39,815 nt of DNA from Clostridia bacterium (GTDB taxonomy: Bacteria > Bacillota > Clostridia > Oscillospirales > Acutalibacteraceae): contig JAFWUH010000045.1 of the NCBI GenBank assembly GCA_017524165.1, positions 1 through 39,815 of the forward strand. Reading direction: 5' to 3'. This document shows positions 1 to 7,537 of this stretch, piece by piece. Numbering within the stretch: the stretch's first letter is position 1; each line of letters opens with the position of its first letter. The translations under genes were made by a program, and so were the position numbers. The notes beneath the pieces were generated by a model. It saw nothing but the letters and a program-made list of their open reading frames with translations. It had not been told where the DNA came from and ran no database searches.

Positions 1-1
1 G

Positions 2-1630
2 ATCGAGCCGAGCGAGGCGGAGATCGTCAAAGAAATCTTCCGGTTATATATCGACGGCTGGGGCTACCAAAAGATCGCCAACCATCTGACCGACGAGCAT
101 ATCCCCACGCCGCGCAGCAACCAGCGGGCGCGGATCGAGGCGCGGGGTGACGAGTGCAAATATAAGGTAAAAACCTCCTGGAGCATCGTGACCGTACAGG
201 GCATCCTGCAGAACGATTTTTACATCGGCACCCTTCGGCAGGGCAAATACACCCGCAAGAAGATCAACGGCGACGATATAAAAAAAGACGAGAGCGAGCA
301 CATCGTCTTTGAAAACCACCACGAGCCGATCCTTGATTTCCGCACCTTTGCCATTGCGCAAGAGGCGCTGAAAAAGCGGACGACCAATTCCTATCGCGGC
401 GTCAAGAAAAATGACAACGTGTATTCCGGCTTTATGGTGTGTGGCGACTGCGGCAGCCCCATGTTCCCCATGAGCCGGAGCGATCTGAAAGAGGCGTACC
501 GCTGCGGCGCCTATCACGTGCGGGGGCGCAAGGCGTGTACCAGCCACCACATCCGTGTGGATATGTTAGATGAAGTGCTGAAAGGGTATCTGAGAGAGGT
601 CAAAGCCACCAGTGCCGAAATGATCGAAAAGCTGAATCGTTCGATAGAGAACGAATCGGAGCAGATCAAAAAGCAGGAAGCGTCGGAAGAAAACCTCGAA
701 GACAAGTTGGCGGACGCCAAGACCGAGCGCGCCATGCTCACCCGGCAGATGACGCGAGAGATCATGCGAAGCCCCGAAAAGGAGGACCTCATCAACGACA
801 CCTATCAGCCGCTTTTTGACGAGTGCGACAAGATGATCGAGGGCATTCAGCACCAGATCACCCTGACACGCGACCGACGCAACACGGTCATCCGGGTCAA
901 CCGCATTGCCAAAGAAGCCATCAGCATCATGGATGAGATCATTGAGAAGGACAAACTCGACAAGACCGATCTTGAATTCATTATCGACAAGATCATCGTC
1001 TATGAAGATCATATTCATATCAAACTCAAAGACGACATCGAGTGTATCCTCAAAAGCGGGACGCTCCCCGAAACGGAGGAAGCCGCAAATTTTAATGCAG
1101 GCGTCATAGATAGCTTAACTACCGTTTTCGTCCAAGCGAGCAGGAATCGCCGGGACAAGGTTTATGACGTCAGTGTTATCAGTAACGGTGACCCGTTGGA
1201 AATATACACCGATGCGGGCGGACAGGTTATTTTTAAAAAGTATTCTCCGGTCGGGGAGCTTTCGGGCTATGCGGCAGAGTATGCCGAGGCCTTAAAGCAA
1301 CAAACCACCTTGGCAATTTTAATTTGCGACCGCGACCGCTGTATTGCGGCGGCGGGGACTTCCAAAAAAGAGACGGTTGAACACCGGATCTCGCCGGAAC
1401 TGGAAAGCATTATTGCTTCGCGCAGAACCTTTATCGGTCAAAAAGAAAGCGCATCCTTTGCGTTGGATGACGGCACGCGCCGGATTTGCGTTGCCGTGCC
1501 GATCATTTCGGCAGGAGACATCAGCGGCGCGGTGGTGTTGACCGACACCGAAGAGCGCCACGATGCCGCCGACAGCGACATTAAATTGGCCGCTGTTGCC
1601 GCAGATTTTTTAGGGCGTTTGATGGAGTAA
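2..1630 (+). CDS. Large serine recombinase (partial) fused in frame to SpoVT C-terminal domain
   Basis: The frame is open to the left edge, so the N-terminal catalytic resolvase domain lies outside the window. Visible first is a Recombinase domain (about positions 2-380: EIFRLYIDGWGYQKIANHL, then NDFYIGTLRQGKY). A zinc ribbon follows, with Cys codons at about 440, 449, 503 and 536 (CGDC, YRCG, KACTSHH). Next are a charged coiled coil (about 630-900) and the FIIDKIIVYEDHIHIKLK strand typical of the end of such integrases. From 1187 the same frame changes to SpoVT: GDPLEIYTDAGGQVIFKKYS, then an ICDRD GAF-like domain to the stop at 1630. The 147 SpoVT-like residues match the family's length after about residue 30, so only the first part of the AbrB DNA-binding domain is missing. 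I infer a mobile element integrated in spoVT, with its recombinase reading into the disrupted gene. A true fusion protein or an assembly join are the alternatives. Confidence 0.85.
   Translation: MEPSEAEIVKEIFRLYIDGWGYQKIANHLTDEHIPTPRSNQRARIEARGDECKYKVKTSWSIVTVQGILQNDFYIGTLRQGKYTRKKINGDDIKKDESEHIVFENHHEPILDFRTFAIAQEALKKRTTNSYRGVKKNDNVYSGFMVCGDCGSPMFPMSRSDLKEAYRCGAYHVRGRKACTSHHIRVDMLDEVLKGYLREVKATSAEMIEKLNRSIENESEQIKKQEASEENLEDKLADAKTERAMLTRQMTREIMRSPEKEDLINDTYQPLFDECDKMIEGIQHQITLTRDRRNTVIRVNRIAKEAISIMDEIIEKDKLDKTDLEFIIDKIIVYEDHIHIKLKDDIECILKSGTLPETEEAANFNAGVIDSLTTVFVQASRNRRDKVYDVSVISNGDPLEIYTDAGGQVIFKKYSPVGELSGYAAEYAEALKQQTTLAILICDRDRCIAAAGTSKKETVEHRISPELESIIASRRTFIGQKESASFALDDGTRRICVAVPIISAGDISGAVVLTDTEERHDAADSDIKLAAVAADFLGRLME
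1187..1630 (+). pseudogene. spoVT: 3' part of spoVT (stage V sporulation protein T), 5' end displaced
   Basis: SpoVT is a forespore transcription regulator made of an N-terminal AbrB-type DNA-binding domain and a C-terminal GAF-like domain. This stretch holds the second strand of the AbrB fold (GDPLEIYTDAGGQVIFKKYS), the linker (PVGELSGYAAEYAEALK) and the complete GAF-like domain (LAILICDRDRCIAAAGTSKK onward). The conserved N-terminal helix-strand (family MKATGIVRRIDDLGRVVIPK) is absent and is replaced by recombinase sequence. It is in frame with the recombinase and ends at a strong hairpin terminator. I infer that the missing 5' end lies at the other end of the element and that excision would rebuild the gene, as in other sporulation genes split by intervening elements such as skin in sigK. 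Confidence 0.75.
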
Positions 1631-1638
1631 AAAAGAGC

Positions 1639-1684
1639 GCGTTTGCCGACTGTTCTAAAGTTCAGTCGGCAAACGCCTTTCTTC
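1639..1684. terminator. Bidirectional terminator between spoVT end and abrB-like gene
   Basis: Perfect 14-bp stem GCGTTTGCCGACTG (1639-1652) with CAGTCGGCAAACGC (1663-1676), 10-nt loop, then CTTTCTT on the plus strand and an A-rich upstream flank that serves as a U-tract on the minus strand. It sits between convergent genes. Confidence 0.85.
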
Positions 1685-1968
1685 TATTCTTCGGTTGAAA
1701 CAGCATTCGGGGGTGTCTCTGTCTCGATCTGTTGCAAATCCCGCAGGCAGTCGATACAGACTGTTTGGTCACGGAAATCGGTGCAATTTTCGGTGCCGCC
1801 GCAAAAAATGCAATGCGGCTCATATTTTCGCAAAACGATACGATTTTCCTCCATTGTAATTTCAAAAGAATCGACCTCGTTTTCCATGCCGAGTTGTTTG
1901 CGAAACTCTTTCGGAATTACAATGCGACCCATGCGGTCAAGCATACGAATGATTCCGATCTCTTTCAC
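1684..1968 (-). CDS. AbrB-family DNA-binding protein with C-terminal zinc finger
   Basis: 94 residues. Residues 1-48 are a SpoVT/AbrB swapped-hairpin DNA-binding domain (IGIIRMLDRMGRIVIPKEFR), which binds DNA as a dimer or tetramer. The tail has CIFCGG and CIDC, a CxxC-CxxC pair that probably binds zinc. The start is GTG at 1968 with an AGGAGG ribosome binding site (complement of 1975-1980). It overlaps the end of ung by 4 bp, so the two are co-translated. Its convergent neighbour is the SpoVT C-terminal half, from the same DNA-binding superfamily, but this protein has a zinc tail instead of a GAF domain and is not the missing spoVT 5' end. Target genes are unknown. Confidence 0.85.
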   Translation of the reverse strand: MKEIGIIRMLDRMGRIVIPKEFRKQLGMENEVDSFEITMEENRIVLRKYEPHCIFCGGTENCTDFRDQTVCIDCLRDLQQIETETPPNAVSTEE

Positions 1969-2657
1969 GAAATTCCTCCTTCGTCCAAAGTCCAGTTAAC
2001 GGGCTGTTGCCCGCTTTCCTGCAAGATCTGATTTGCTTTGGAAAAATGCCGACATCCGAAAAAGCCGCCGTACGCCGAAAGCGGACTTGGATGCACGGTC
2101 GTCAGTTTTCGGTGGATCGGATTGGTAATGATCTCGGCTTTTCTTCGCGCGTTAGCACCCCAGAGCAGAAAAACGATCGGCGTTTGTTTGCGGTTCAGTT
2201 CCGCGACAATACGGTCGGTCACGGCTTCCCATCCTTTCCCCTGATGGGAATTGGGAGTGCCTTCGCGCACCGTCAGGACGGTATTCAACAGCAAAACGCC
2301 CTGTTTTGCCCAAGCCGTCAGCTCGCCGTGGCGCGGGATCGGCACGCCTACATCGTCATGCAATTCCTTAAAAATATTTTTCAAGGATGGCGGCGGCTCA
2401 ACGCCTCGTTGTACCGAAAAGCACAGTCCGTGCGCCTGTCCGGCGCCGTGATAGGGGTCCTGTCCGAGAATAACCACCTTGGTATCGGCATAAGAAGTAT
2501 ATTTCAAACAATTGAAAATATCGTTCATTTGCGGATAAATTTTGCGTGTGCGGTATTCGTTTTTCAGAAATTCCCGCAACCGCAAGTAGTTGGGCGTCTG
2601 CCATTCATCCGCTAAAATTTCGTCCCAATCATTCCCGATTTTAACCGTAAAAATCAC
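1965..2657 (-). CDS. ung: Uracil-DNA glycosylase, family 1
   Basis: Removes uracil from DNA in the first step of base excision repair. At 230 residues it is normal for the family. Motifs: GQDPYHG (65-71) with catalytic Asp67; the uracil-binding region LLLNTVLTV (122-130); and the DNA-intercalation loop HPSPLSAY (189-196) with His189. The N-terminal start is unsure. The longest frame begins at GTG 2657, but the only good ribosome binding site (AGAGGTG) overlaps that codon, so translation may start a few codons downstream at a non-standard codon. It lies 14 bp after the histidine phosphatase gene and overlaps the AbrB-like gene by 4 bp. Confidence 0.95.
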   Translation of the reverse strand: MIFTVKIGNDWDEILADEWQTPNYLRLREFLKNEYRTRKIYPQMNDIFNCLKYTSYADTKVVILGQDPYHGAGQAHGLCFSVQRGVEPPPSLKNIFKELHDDVGVPIPRHGELTAWAKQGVLLLNTVLTVREGTPNSHQGKGWEAVTDRIVAELNRKQTPIVFLLWGANARRKAEIITNPIHRKLTTVHPSPLSAYGGFFGCRHFSKANQILQESGQQPVNWTLDEGGIS

Positions 2658-2671
2658 CTCTTATGACGTTT

Positions 2672-3277
2672 TTAGATTTTGTCGTAAACCTCAATGACGC
2701 CGCTGCTGTGGTAGAGCGACGGTGTGATCAGCACCGAGTAGCCGCGTCCGTTTTCGCTCGTCCATTCAACCGACGGCTTGCGCGGCACTGCCGAAGCCGC
2801 CAACAGCATCATGATGGCTCCGCCGTGCATGATTGCGGCGGCATTGGTAACATTATGGCGCATCATATCCTGCACGATTTCATGCAAGCCGTAGCATTGC
2901 CGTTTTACAAAATCGGTTGAGCTTTCCCCTTCGGGCGGCGCGGAAATTTTGCCTGACGCCCAATCGAGATAATCCGAATCGACCTCTAACTGGTCGGCGG
3001 TTTTTCCCTCAAAGGTGCCGAAATCATATTCTATCAACGCATCCACAGGATGCACCTCGTAATCGGGATACAAAATGCCTGCCGTTTGTTTGCACCGCAT
3101 CATCGGGCTGGCATAAAGTCGCTCGATATCGGGATAATCGACCGTCTCGCGCAGTTGCCGCAATTCCTCCACTCCCTCGGGGCAAAGCGGCAGATCGGTG
3201 CGAGAGCCGATATACCGTCCCTGCAAATTACCGTCGGTCAAGCCGTGGCGGATGAGATGTATTTTATAGGTTTTCAT
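2672..3277 (-). CDS. Histidine phosphatase family protein (phosphoglycerate-mutase-like)
   Basis: About 201 residues. The signature LIRHG (residues 8-12) carries the phospho-accepting His, with the SPMMRCKQTA segment and the second catalytic His in IMHGG. The fold is shared by cofactor-dependent phosphoglycerate mutases, CobC-type alpha-ribazole phosphatases and broad phosphatases; substrate cannot be assigned from sequence alone. A longer frame begins at 3361, but ATG 3277 has a GGAGG site at the right distance and its ATGA overlaps the hemW stop by 4 bp, so I chose it. Confidence 0.88.
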   Translation of the reverse strand: MKTYKIHLIRHGLTDGNLQGRYIGSRTDLPLCPEGVEELRQLRETVDYPDIERLYASPMMRCKQTAGILYPDYEVHPVDALIEYDFGTFEGKTADQLEVDSDYLDWASGKISAPPEGESSTDFVKRQCYGLHEIVQDMMRHNVTNAAAIMHGGAIMMLLAASAVPRKPSVEWTSENGRGYSVLITPSLYHSSGVIEVYDKI

Positions 3278-4386
3278 GAAAAGACCTCCAAAATATCGCT
3301 GATGATTTGATTGGAAACCAGCATTCCGCGGTCGGTCAAGGAGAAGACCGTGCCGTGACAAACGCCGAGTCCCGCCGCCGCATAGTGGTTGAGCTGTTTC
3401 GGCAATTCGGGCGGCAGCTTTATCCCAAACCGTTCCGCTGTTGCGCTAAAATCAATGCCCGACGACAAACGCAGTCGCAACAGCACCGTTTCTTCAAAAT
3501 CTCCGCCGAATCCGTCGGGAACCGTTTCGGGTCGTCGACAGAATGCCTTTAAATCGCGTGGATAGTAAAACCGTTTGCCGTCGACAAAGGAATGTGCCGA
3601 CGGTCCGATTCCGAGATACTCGGCGCCGAGCCAATATTTATTGTTATGTCGGCTTTGCCGGTGTTCTTTGGCAAAGTTGGATATCTCATAATGAGAAAAA
3701 CCGTTTTTCTCCAAGATTTCGCAAACCTGCAAATACTGTTGTGCCTGCGCGTCCCCGTCCGGCAGAGAGAGCCTGTCCGCCATTTTTGAGAGGGCGGTAT
3801 TCGGCTCAATTTTTAACAAATAGGTCGAAAGATGTTCGGGGTTTAGGGACAGAACAAACGCTAAACTTTCCGCCACGGTGTCGAGCGTACTGCCCGGCAA
3901 CCCCAACATCAGATCGACCGAAATATTTTGAAAGCCGAGTGCCCTTGCCGCTAAAACCGTTTCCCTTGCCTCTGTCGCGGTATGCGTTCTTCCGAGCAGC
4001 CGCAGTTCGTCCTCCCGACTGCTTTGTACCCCGAAGGAAAGCCGATTCACCCCCGCCTTTGCCGCCGCCGTTAAAAAGGGAAGGTCAACCGACGAAGGAT
4101 TCGCCTCGGCGGTGATTTCGGTATCGGGCAACAGCGAAAAACTGCCGCGCACGGCATCCATGACCGCAGTAATCCGCGTTCCCAACAGCGAAGGCGTGCC
4201 GCCGCCGAAATAAACAGAATCAACGGGGCGACCGAAAGAGCCGCCCCGCTTTTTTATTTCCTTTATCAGTGCGTCTACATATTGATCCAACAGTTCTTCG
4301 GTGGCGAAGGACGAATAGAAATCACAGTAGGTGCATTTTTTTCGACAAAACGGGATATGCAGATACAGTCCGCCGAACTCAGTCAA
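3274..4386 (-). CDS. hemW: HemW-like radical SAM protein (heme chaperone)
   Basis: 370 residues. Radical SAM cluster CRKKCTYC at 14-21 (CX3CX2C), followed by Asp-Phe rather than the fourth Cys of HemN. That difference points to HemW, a heme-binding chaperone, rather than to oxygen-independent coproporphyrinogen oxidase. FGGGTPSLL (SAM binding), SFGVQS and the C-terminal HemN-like domain are present. The frame starts at TTG 4386 inside the end of pduL (8-bp overlap) with only a weak ribosome binding site, so it may depend on translational coupling. No other heme genes are nearby. Confidence 0.88.
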   Translation of the reverse strand: MTEFGGLYLHIPFCRKKCTYCDFYSSFATEELLDQYVDALIKEIKKRGGSFGRPVDSVYFGGGTPSLLGTRITAVMDAVRGSFSLLPDTEITAEANPSSVDLPFLTAAAKAGVNRLSFGVQSSREDELRLLGRTHTATEARETVLAARALGFQNISVDLMLGLPGSTLDTVAESLAFVLSLNPEHLSTYLLKIEPNTALSKMADRLSLPDGDAQAQQYLQVCEILEKNGFSHYEISNFAKEHRQSRHNNKYWLGAEYLGIGPSAHSFVDGKRFYYPRDLKAFCRRPETVPDGFGGDFEETVLLRLRLSSGIDFSATAERFGIKLPPELPKQLNHYAAAGLGVCHGTVFSLTDRGMLVSNQIISDILEVFS

Positions 4387-4951
4387 GAATCAAACCCGTG
4401 CAGCTGCCGGGAACGGCGGCGGCATTAGCCTCGTCGGTATCAATATGCATTGCCAAAGCAAAATTTTCGTTGACGCGGCAGACCACATCATCAAAAACAA
4501 GGGCACGGCCGTCGGTCGGAATTTTGACCGAAACGATCTGCTTGTCCTGAACGCCGTATTTTTCAGCGTCGGCGGGGGTCAGGTGAATATGACGCTTTGC
4601 GGCGATAACGCCTTCGGTAATATCAATTTCTCCGCAGGGACCGACAATTTTACAGCCGTTGGTTCCGGCAATATCTCCCGATTCGCGCACCAGAGCGGCA
4701 ACACCGATGGTACGGGCGTCGGTCAACGAAAGCTCAACCTGATTCGCCTTGCGAACCGGACCTAAAATCGACGCCTTCAACTGTGATTTCGGGCCGACAA
4801 CGGTAACTTTCTCTTCCGAGAGGAACTGACCGGGTTGAGACAGATCCTTTTTCGGGGTCAATTCATGTCCTTTGCCGTAAAGGATCTCTAACGCCTCCTG
4901 AGTGACATGCACATGGCGTGCGGAAACTTCAACGAGTACGGGTTTTTCCAT
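4379..4951 (-). CDS. pduL: Phosphate acyltransferase, PduL type
   Basis: 190 residues. Interconverts acyl-CoA and acyl-phosphate (acetyl or propanoyl). The two zinc-binding halves are visible: SARHVHV (His13, His15) and KRHIHLTP (His121, His123), plus the conserved MHIDTDEAN near 168-176. The protein begins directly with the catalytic domain and lacks the N-terminal encapsulation peptide of microcompartment PduL, and no shell genes are nearby. I infer a cytosolic enzyme, probably serving acetate/ATP formation. Start ATG 4951 with AAAGGATG upstream. First gene of the pduL-hemW-phosphatase-ung-abrB run. Confidence 0.92.
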   Translation of the reverse strand: MEKPVLVEVSARHVHVTQEALEILYGKGHELTPKKDLSQPGQFLSEEKVTVVGPKSQLKASILGPVRKANQVELSLTDARTIGVAALVRESGDIAGTNGCKIVGPCGEIDITEGVIAAKRHIHLTPADAEKYGVQDKQIVSVKIPTDGRALVFDDVVCRVNENFALAMHIDTDEANAAAVPGSCTGLILD

Positions 4952-4984
4952 TAGTCATCATCCTTTTTGTTTTTTCTATTCTCT

Positions 4985-5012
4985 ATTGTAACACATTTCT
5001 GAAAAAAAGCAA
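4985..5012 (-). promoter_or_regulatory. Sigma-A-like promoter for pduL operon
   Basis: On the minus strand: TTGCTT (5007-5012), 16-bp spacer, TACAAT (4985-4990), about 35 bp before the pduL start. It lies between the U32 gene stop and pduL, so the pduL run can be transcribed separately. Confidence 0.45.
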
Positions 5013-5020
5013 GCAATCCT

Positions 5021-7084
5021 TTACAAAACCGTTCGATAAAGCAGTCCCCGGGTAAAACCGTTTTGCGGCGGTTGACCGCCGTTCCGGTAGGCGCGCAGTA
5101 CCTCTGCCGCCTGCGCCGGGCTTTCATCGGTAAACCACAAAAGCAGATAATCGAGTCCCTTGGTCTCGGACAGACGGTCTGCCAACCAAACCGGCAGCGG
5201 ATTAAACACCTGCGAAAAACCGTTGCGGCACCGCACGGGGAACGAAACGCCCTTGCGGTCGGTCAAAACGCGGTCTTTGCGGCAACCGGTACATCCGCCG
5301 CCGTTAGCGACCGGGCAGTTGCGGGTCAACATCAGCGGTAGTTTGCCGTAGGCGAATATTCCTTTCGGCAGCTCAGACGGCATCGAAACTGCGTCCCGCA
5401 GTCCGCATTCCGCCGACAGGGTGACCGCCGACAAGCCCATTTCCTGCAAAACCGCAATGCTTTGGCTGTTGCTCACATTCAGCCCCAAACCGCCGCAGAC
5501 GGCAAGTCCGGCTTCTTTTGCCGTTTCGACAGCCGACAGATTCCCGCAATAGGCAAAGGAGGCGCCCTCCTGACGGCGCGCTTCCAAAAATCGCCGGATC
5601 TGTGCATCCTCTGCCGCACCGCGCGGCACATCGGCGCCTAAAGGAATCCCCTTTGGCAGATTGCCCGTCCACGGTTCCTCCGCCGGTAATAAAATCGCCG
5701 TCAAGCCGTCGGTTTCTTCAGGGATTTGCGCCGCACTTGCAAACCGCGCGACAACTGCCGGGCGTTCCGGCGCCGGATGCCGTCCGGCAAACAGAGTAAT
5801 TTTATTCTTTGTCCGCGGCAAAACGACGCTTCTTGCCGCACTTAATTCTTCCAACGCGCGACGGCGCAATTCTTTTAACTGGGCGGCGCGCAAAAAAAGT
5901 CCCTCGCCAAGCGTTATGTCCGATACGGTTAGGCAATAGGGGGTCCCGCCGGTCTGTGTCAGCGCGTCTGCCACCGTCCGTTGATCTAACGGTCGATTTT
6001 GCGCCACACCCGGCACCGGCCCAGAAACCGAAATGGTGTGCGCGCCGTCCGAAACGGTCAACCCGACCGGTTTTCCCGCCTCGCAGGTCATGCGCGCCGT
6101 TACGGCAACCGACTGCCGCTCGTTGCGATAAAGCTCATGTATATAGGGGAACGCTTCACCCGCCGCCGTGACATCTTCTTTCGTGCGCACGCCGAACATG
6201 GTTTTGCCGCGGTTCGCCGTATAATAACCGTCGGTAAACCCCGAACGCGAAAAAACCCGACCGAGCATTTCCGACAGCCGTTCCGGCACCGCGCCGTTCT
6301 CGACCGCCTGACGGCAGGCAAAAGTAGCCGCCGCCACATATTCCGGCCGTTTCATGCGACCTTCGATCTTGAGCGAAGCTACCCCCATATCCGCCAGTTC
6401 GTCAATATAGGACAACAAAGACAAATCCTTTAAGCTAAGATCGTAACCGGTACCGCCCGAAACCGCAAAGGGCAGTCGGCAGGGTCCGGCACAAAGCCCT
6501 CGATTACCGCTTCGTCCGCCCAAAACAGCCGACAACAGACATTGTCCCGAAACCGACATACAAAGCGCGCCGTGCACAAATACCTCGACCGTCATACCCA
6601 GCGAATCGGCTGAACGGCAAAGCGTTTTCAGTTCTTCCCGGCTCATCTCCCGCGCGGCTACAACACGGCAAAATCCAAGCGTTTTTAACGGCTTTAACGC
6701 CGCCGCAGAATGCACCGAAAGTTGGGTCGATGCGTGCATCGGCACGGTCGGAAACGCCGCGTGCAACAGTTTCGCCAAGCCCAAATCCTGGATAATAAAG
6801 CCGTCCACGCCCGCCGCGACCGACCGTTCCGCTACAGCAAGCGCCGCCTGCAATTCGCGCTCAAAAAGCATAATATTCAGCGTCTGATAAACCTTGACGC
6901 CGCGAAGACGGCAATAGCGCACCGCCTCGGCGAACGCTTCCTCTCCGAAGTTTTCTGCCTGCCGCCGTGCGCTGAACGCTGTCGCGCCGAGATAAACGGC
7001 GTCGGCGCCGCTTCGTACCGCCGCTTCCAACGCCTCCCGCGATCCTGCCGGCGCCAACACTTCGGGTCTATTGTTTTCTTTCAC
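5021..7084 (-). CDS. Peptidase U32 / DUF3656 family protein, RlhA-like
   Basis: 687 residues. N-terminal U32 domain with LAPAGS (10-15), GADAVYLG (26-33) and the U32 signature VEVFVHGALCMSVSGQC (about 166-182), then Cys-rich CAGPC (198-202) and a DUF3656-type middle region. In spite of the name, long U32+DUF3656 proteins include E. coli RlhA, which makes 5-hydroxycytidine at 23S rRNA C2501; I infer an rRNA or tRNA modification role rather than proteolysis. A further Cys group (CPVANGGGCTGC, near 590) could bind metal. The start overlaps zapA by 17 bp; this zapA-U32 pairing is common in Clostridia. No terminator is seen before the pduL promoter. Confidence 0.85.
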   Translation of the reverse strand: MKENNRPEVLAPAGSREALEAAVRSGADAVYLGATAFSARRQAENFGEEAFAEAVRYCRLRGVKVYQTLNIMLFERELQAALAVAERSVAAGVDGFIIQDLGLAKLLHAAFPTVPMHASTQLSVHSAAALKPLKTLGFCRVVAAREMSREELKTLCRSADSLGMTVEVFVHGALCMSVSGQCLLSAVLGGRSGNRGLCAGPCRLPFAVSGGTGYDLSLKDLSLLSYIDELADMGVASLKIEGRMKRPEYVAAATFACRQAVENGAVPERLSEMLGRVFSRSGFTDGYYTANRGKTMFGVRTKEDVTAAGEAFPYIHELYRNERQSVAVTARMTCEAGKPVGLTVSDGAHTISVSGPVPGVAQNRPLDQRTVADALTQTGGTPYCLTVSDITLGEGLFLRAAQLKELRRRALEELSAARSVVLPRTKNKITLFAGRHPAPERPAVVARFASAAQIPEETDGLTAILLPAEEPWTGNLPKGIPLGADVPRGAAEDAQIRRFLEARRQEGASFAYCGNLSAVETAKEAGLAVCGGLGLNVSNSQSIAVLQEMGLSAVTLSAECGLRDAVSMPSELPKGIFAYGKLPLMLTRNCPVANGGGCTGCRKDRVLTDRKGVSFPVRCRNGFSQVFNPLPVWLADRLSETKGLDYLLLWFTDESPAQAAEVLRAYRNGGQPPQNGFTRGLLYRTVL

Positions 7085-7394
7085 GGTCTAAAAGCTCCTG
7101 AAGCCGGCGTGCGGATTGATCGGCGTCGCTCCGTGCAATCGCGTATTTTTCGGTCATTTCTTTGAGTTGGTCACGCAGTTGATTGTTTTCCTCGGTCACC
7201 TTTTGTGCCCGGTCTAAGGAATCCATCGCCGCCATGACCGCGACCATGGTCGTCGATAAAAAGGTGTTTTGTTTGGCGATGGCATCCATCTTGCGTTCCA
7301 GTTCCCGGGCGATGGAACGGATGTACTCCTCGCTTTCCTCCCCAGAGACGGAATACTGGATCCCGCCTACCGTAAAGCGTACATTATTCGGCAC
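7068..7394 (-). CDS. zapA: Cell division protein ZapA
   Basis: 108 residues. FtsZ-ring-associated protein that bundles FtsZ at midcell. The N-terminal domain (NVRFTVGGIQYSVSG, then EEYIRSIARELERKMD) is typical, followed by a helix with MVAVMAAMDSLDRAQ and a coiled coil to the end. A longer frame starts at 7427, but GTG 7394 has an AGAGGGGG site 7 bp upstream, and the family sequence begins right there, so I prefer it. Overlaps the U32 gene by 17 bp. Confidence 0.88.
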   Translation of the reverse strand: MPNNVRFTVGGIQYSVSGEESEEYIRSIARELERKMDAIAKQNTFLSTTMVAVMAAMDSLDRAQKVTEENNQLRDQLKEMTEKYAIARSDADQSARRLQELLDRERKQ

Positions 7395-7425
7395 CGAAAT
7401 ACCCCCTCTGTTTTTAATTATTTTC

Positions 7426-7454
7426 ATTATATCTCATATTTTATAAAAAAGAAA
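7426..7454 (-). promoter_or_regulatory. Probable zapA promoter
   Basis: Minus strand: perfect -10 TATAAT (7426-7431) with a weak TTTCTT -35 (7449-7454) at 17 bp. It is back-to-back with the DUF4091 gene promoter in a divergent intergenic region. Confidence 0.45.
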
Positions 7455-7476
7455 GTTTTTTTACCCAAAAAAGCCC

Positions 7477-7505
7477 TTTACAAGAGGAAAAAATGTTGGT
7501 ATACT
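7477..7505 (+). promoter_or_regulatory. Promoter for DUF4091 gene
   Basis: TTTACA (7477-7482), 17-bp spacer, TATACT (7500-7505). The start codon at 7538 is 32 bp downstream. Confidence 0.65.
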
Positions 7506-7537
7506 TTTTTCAACGGAAAAGTAAGAGGATGATTTTT

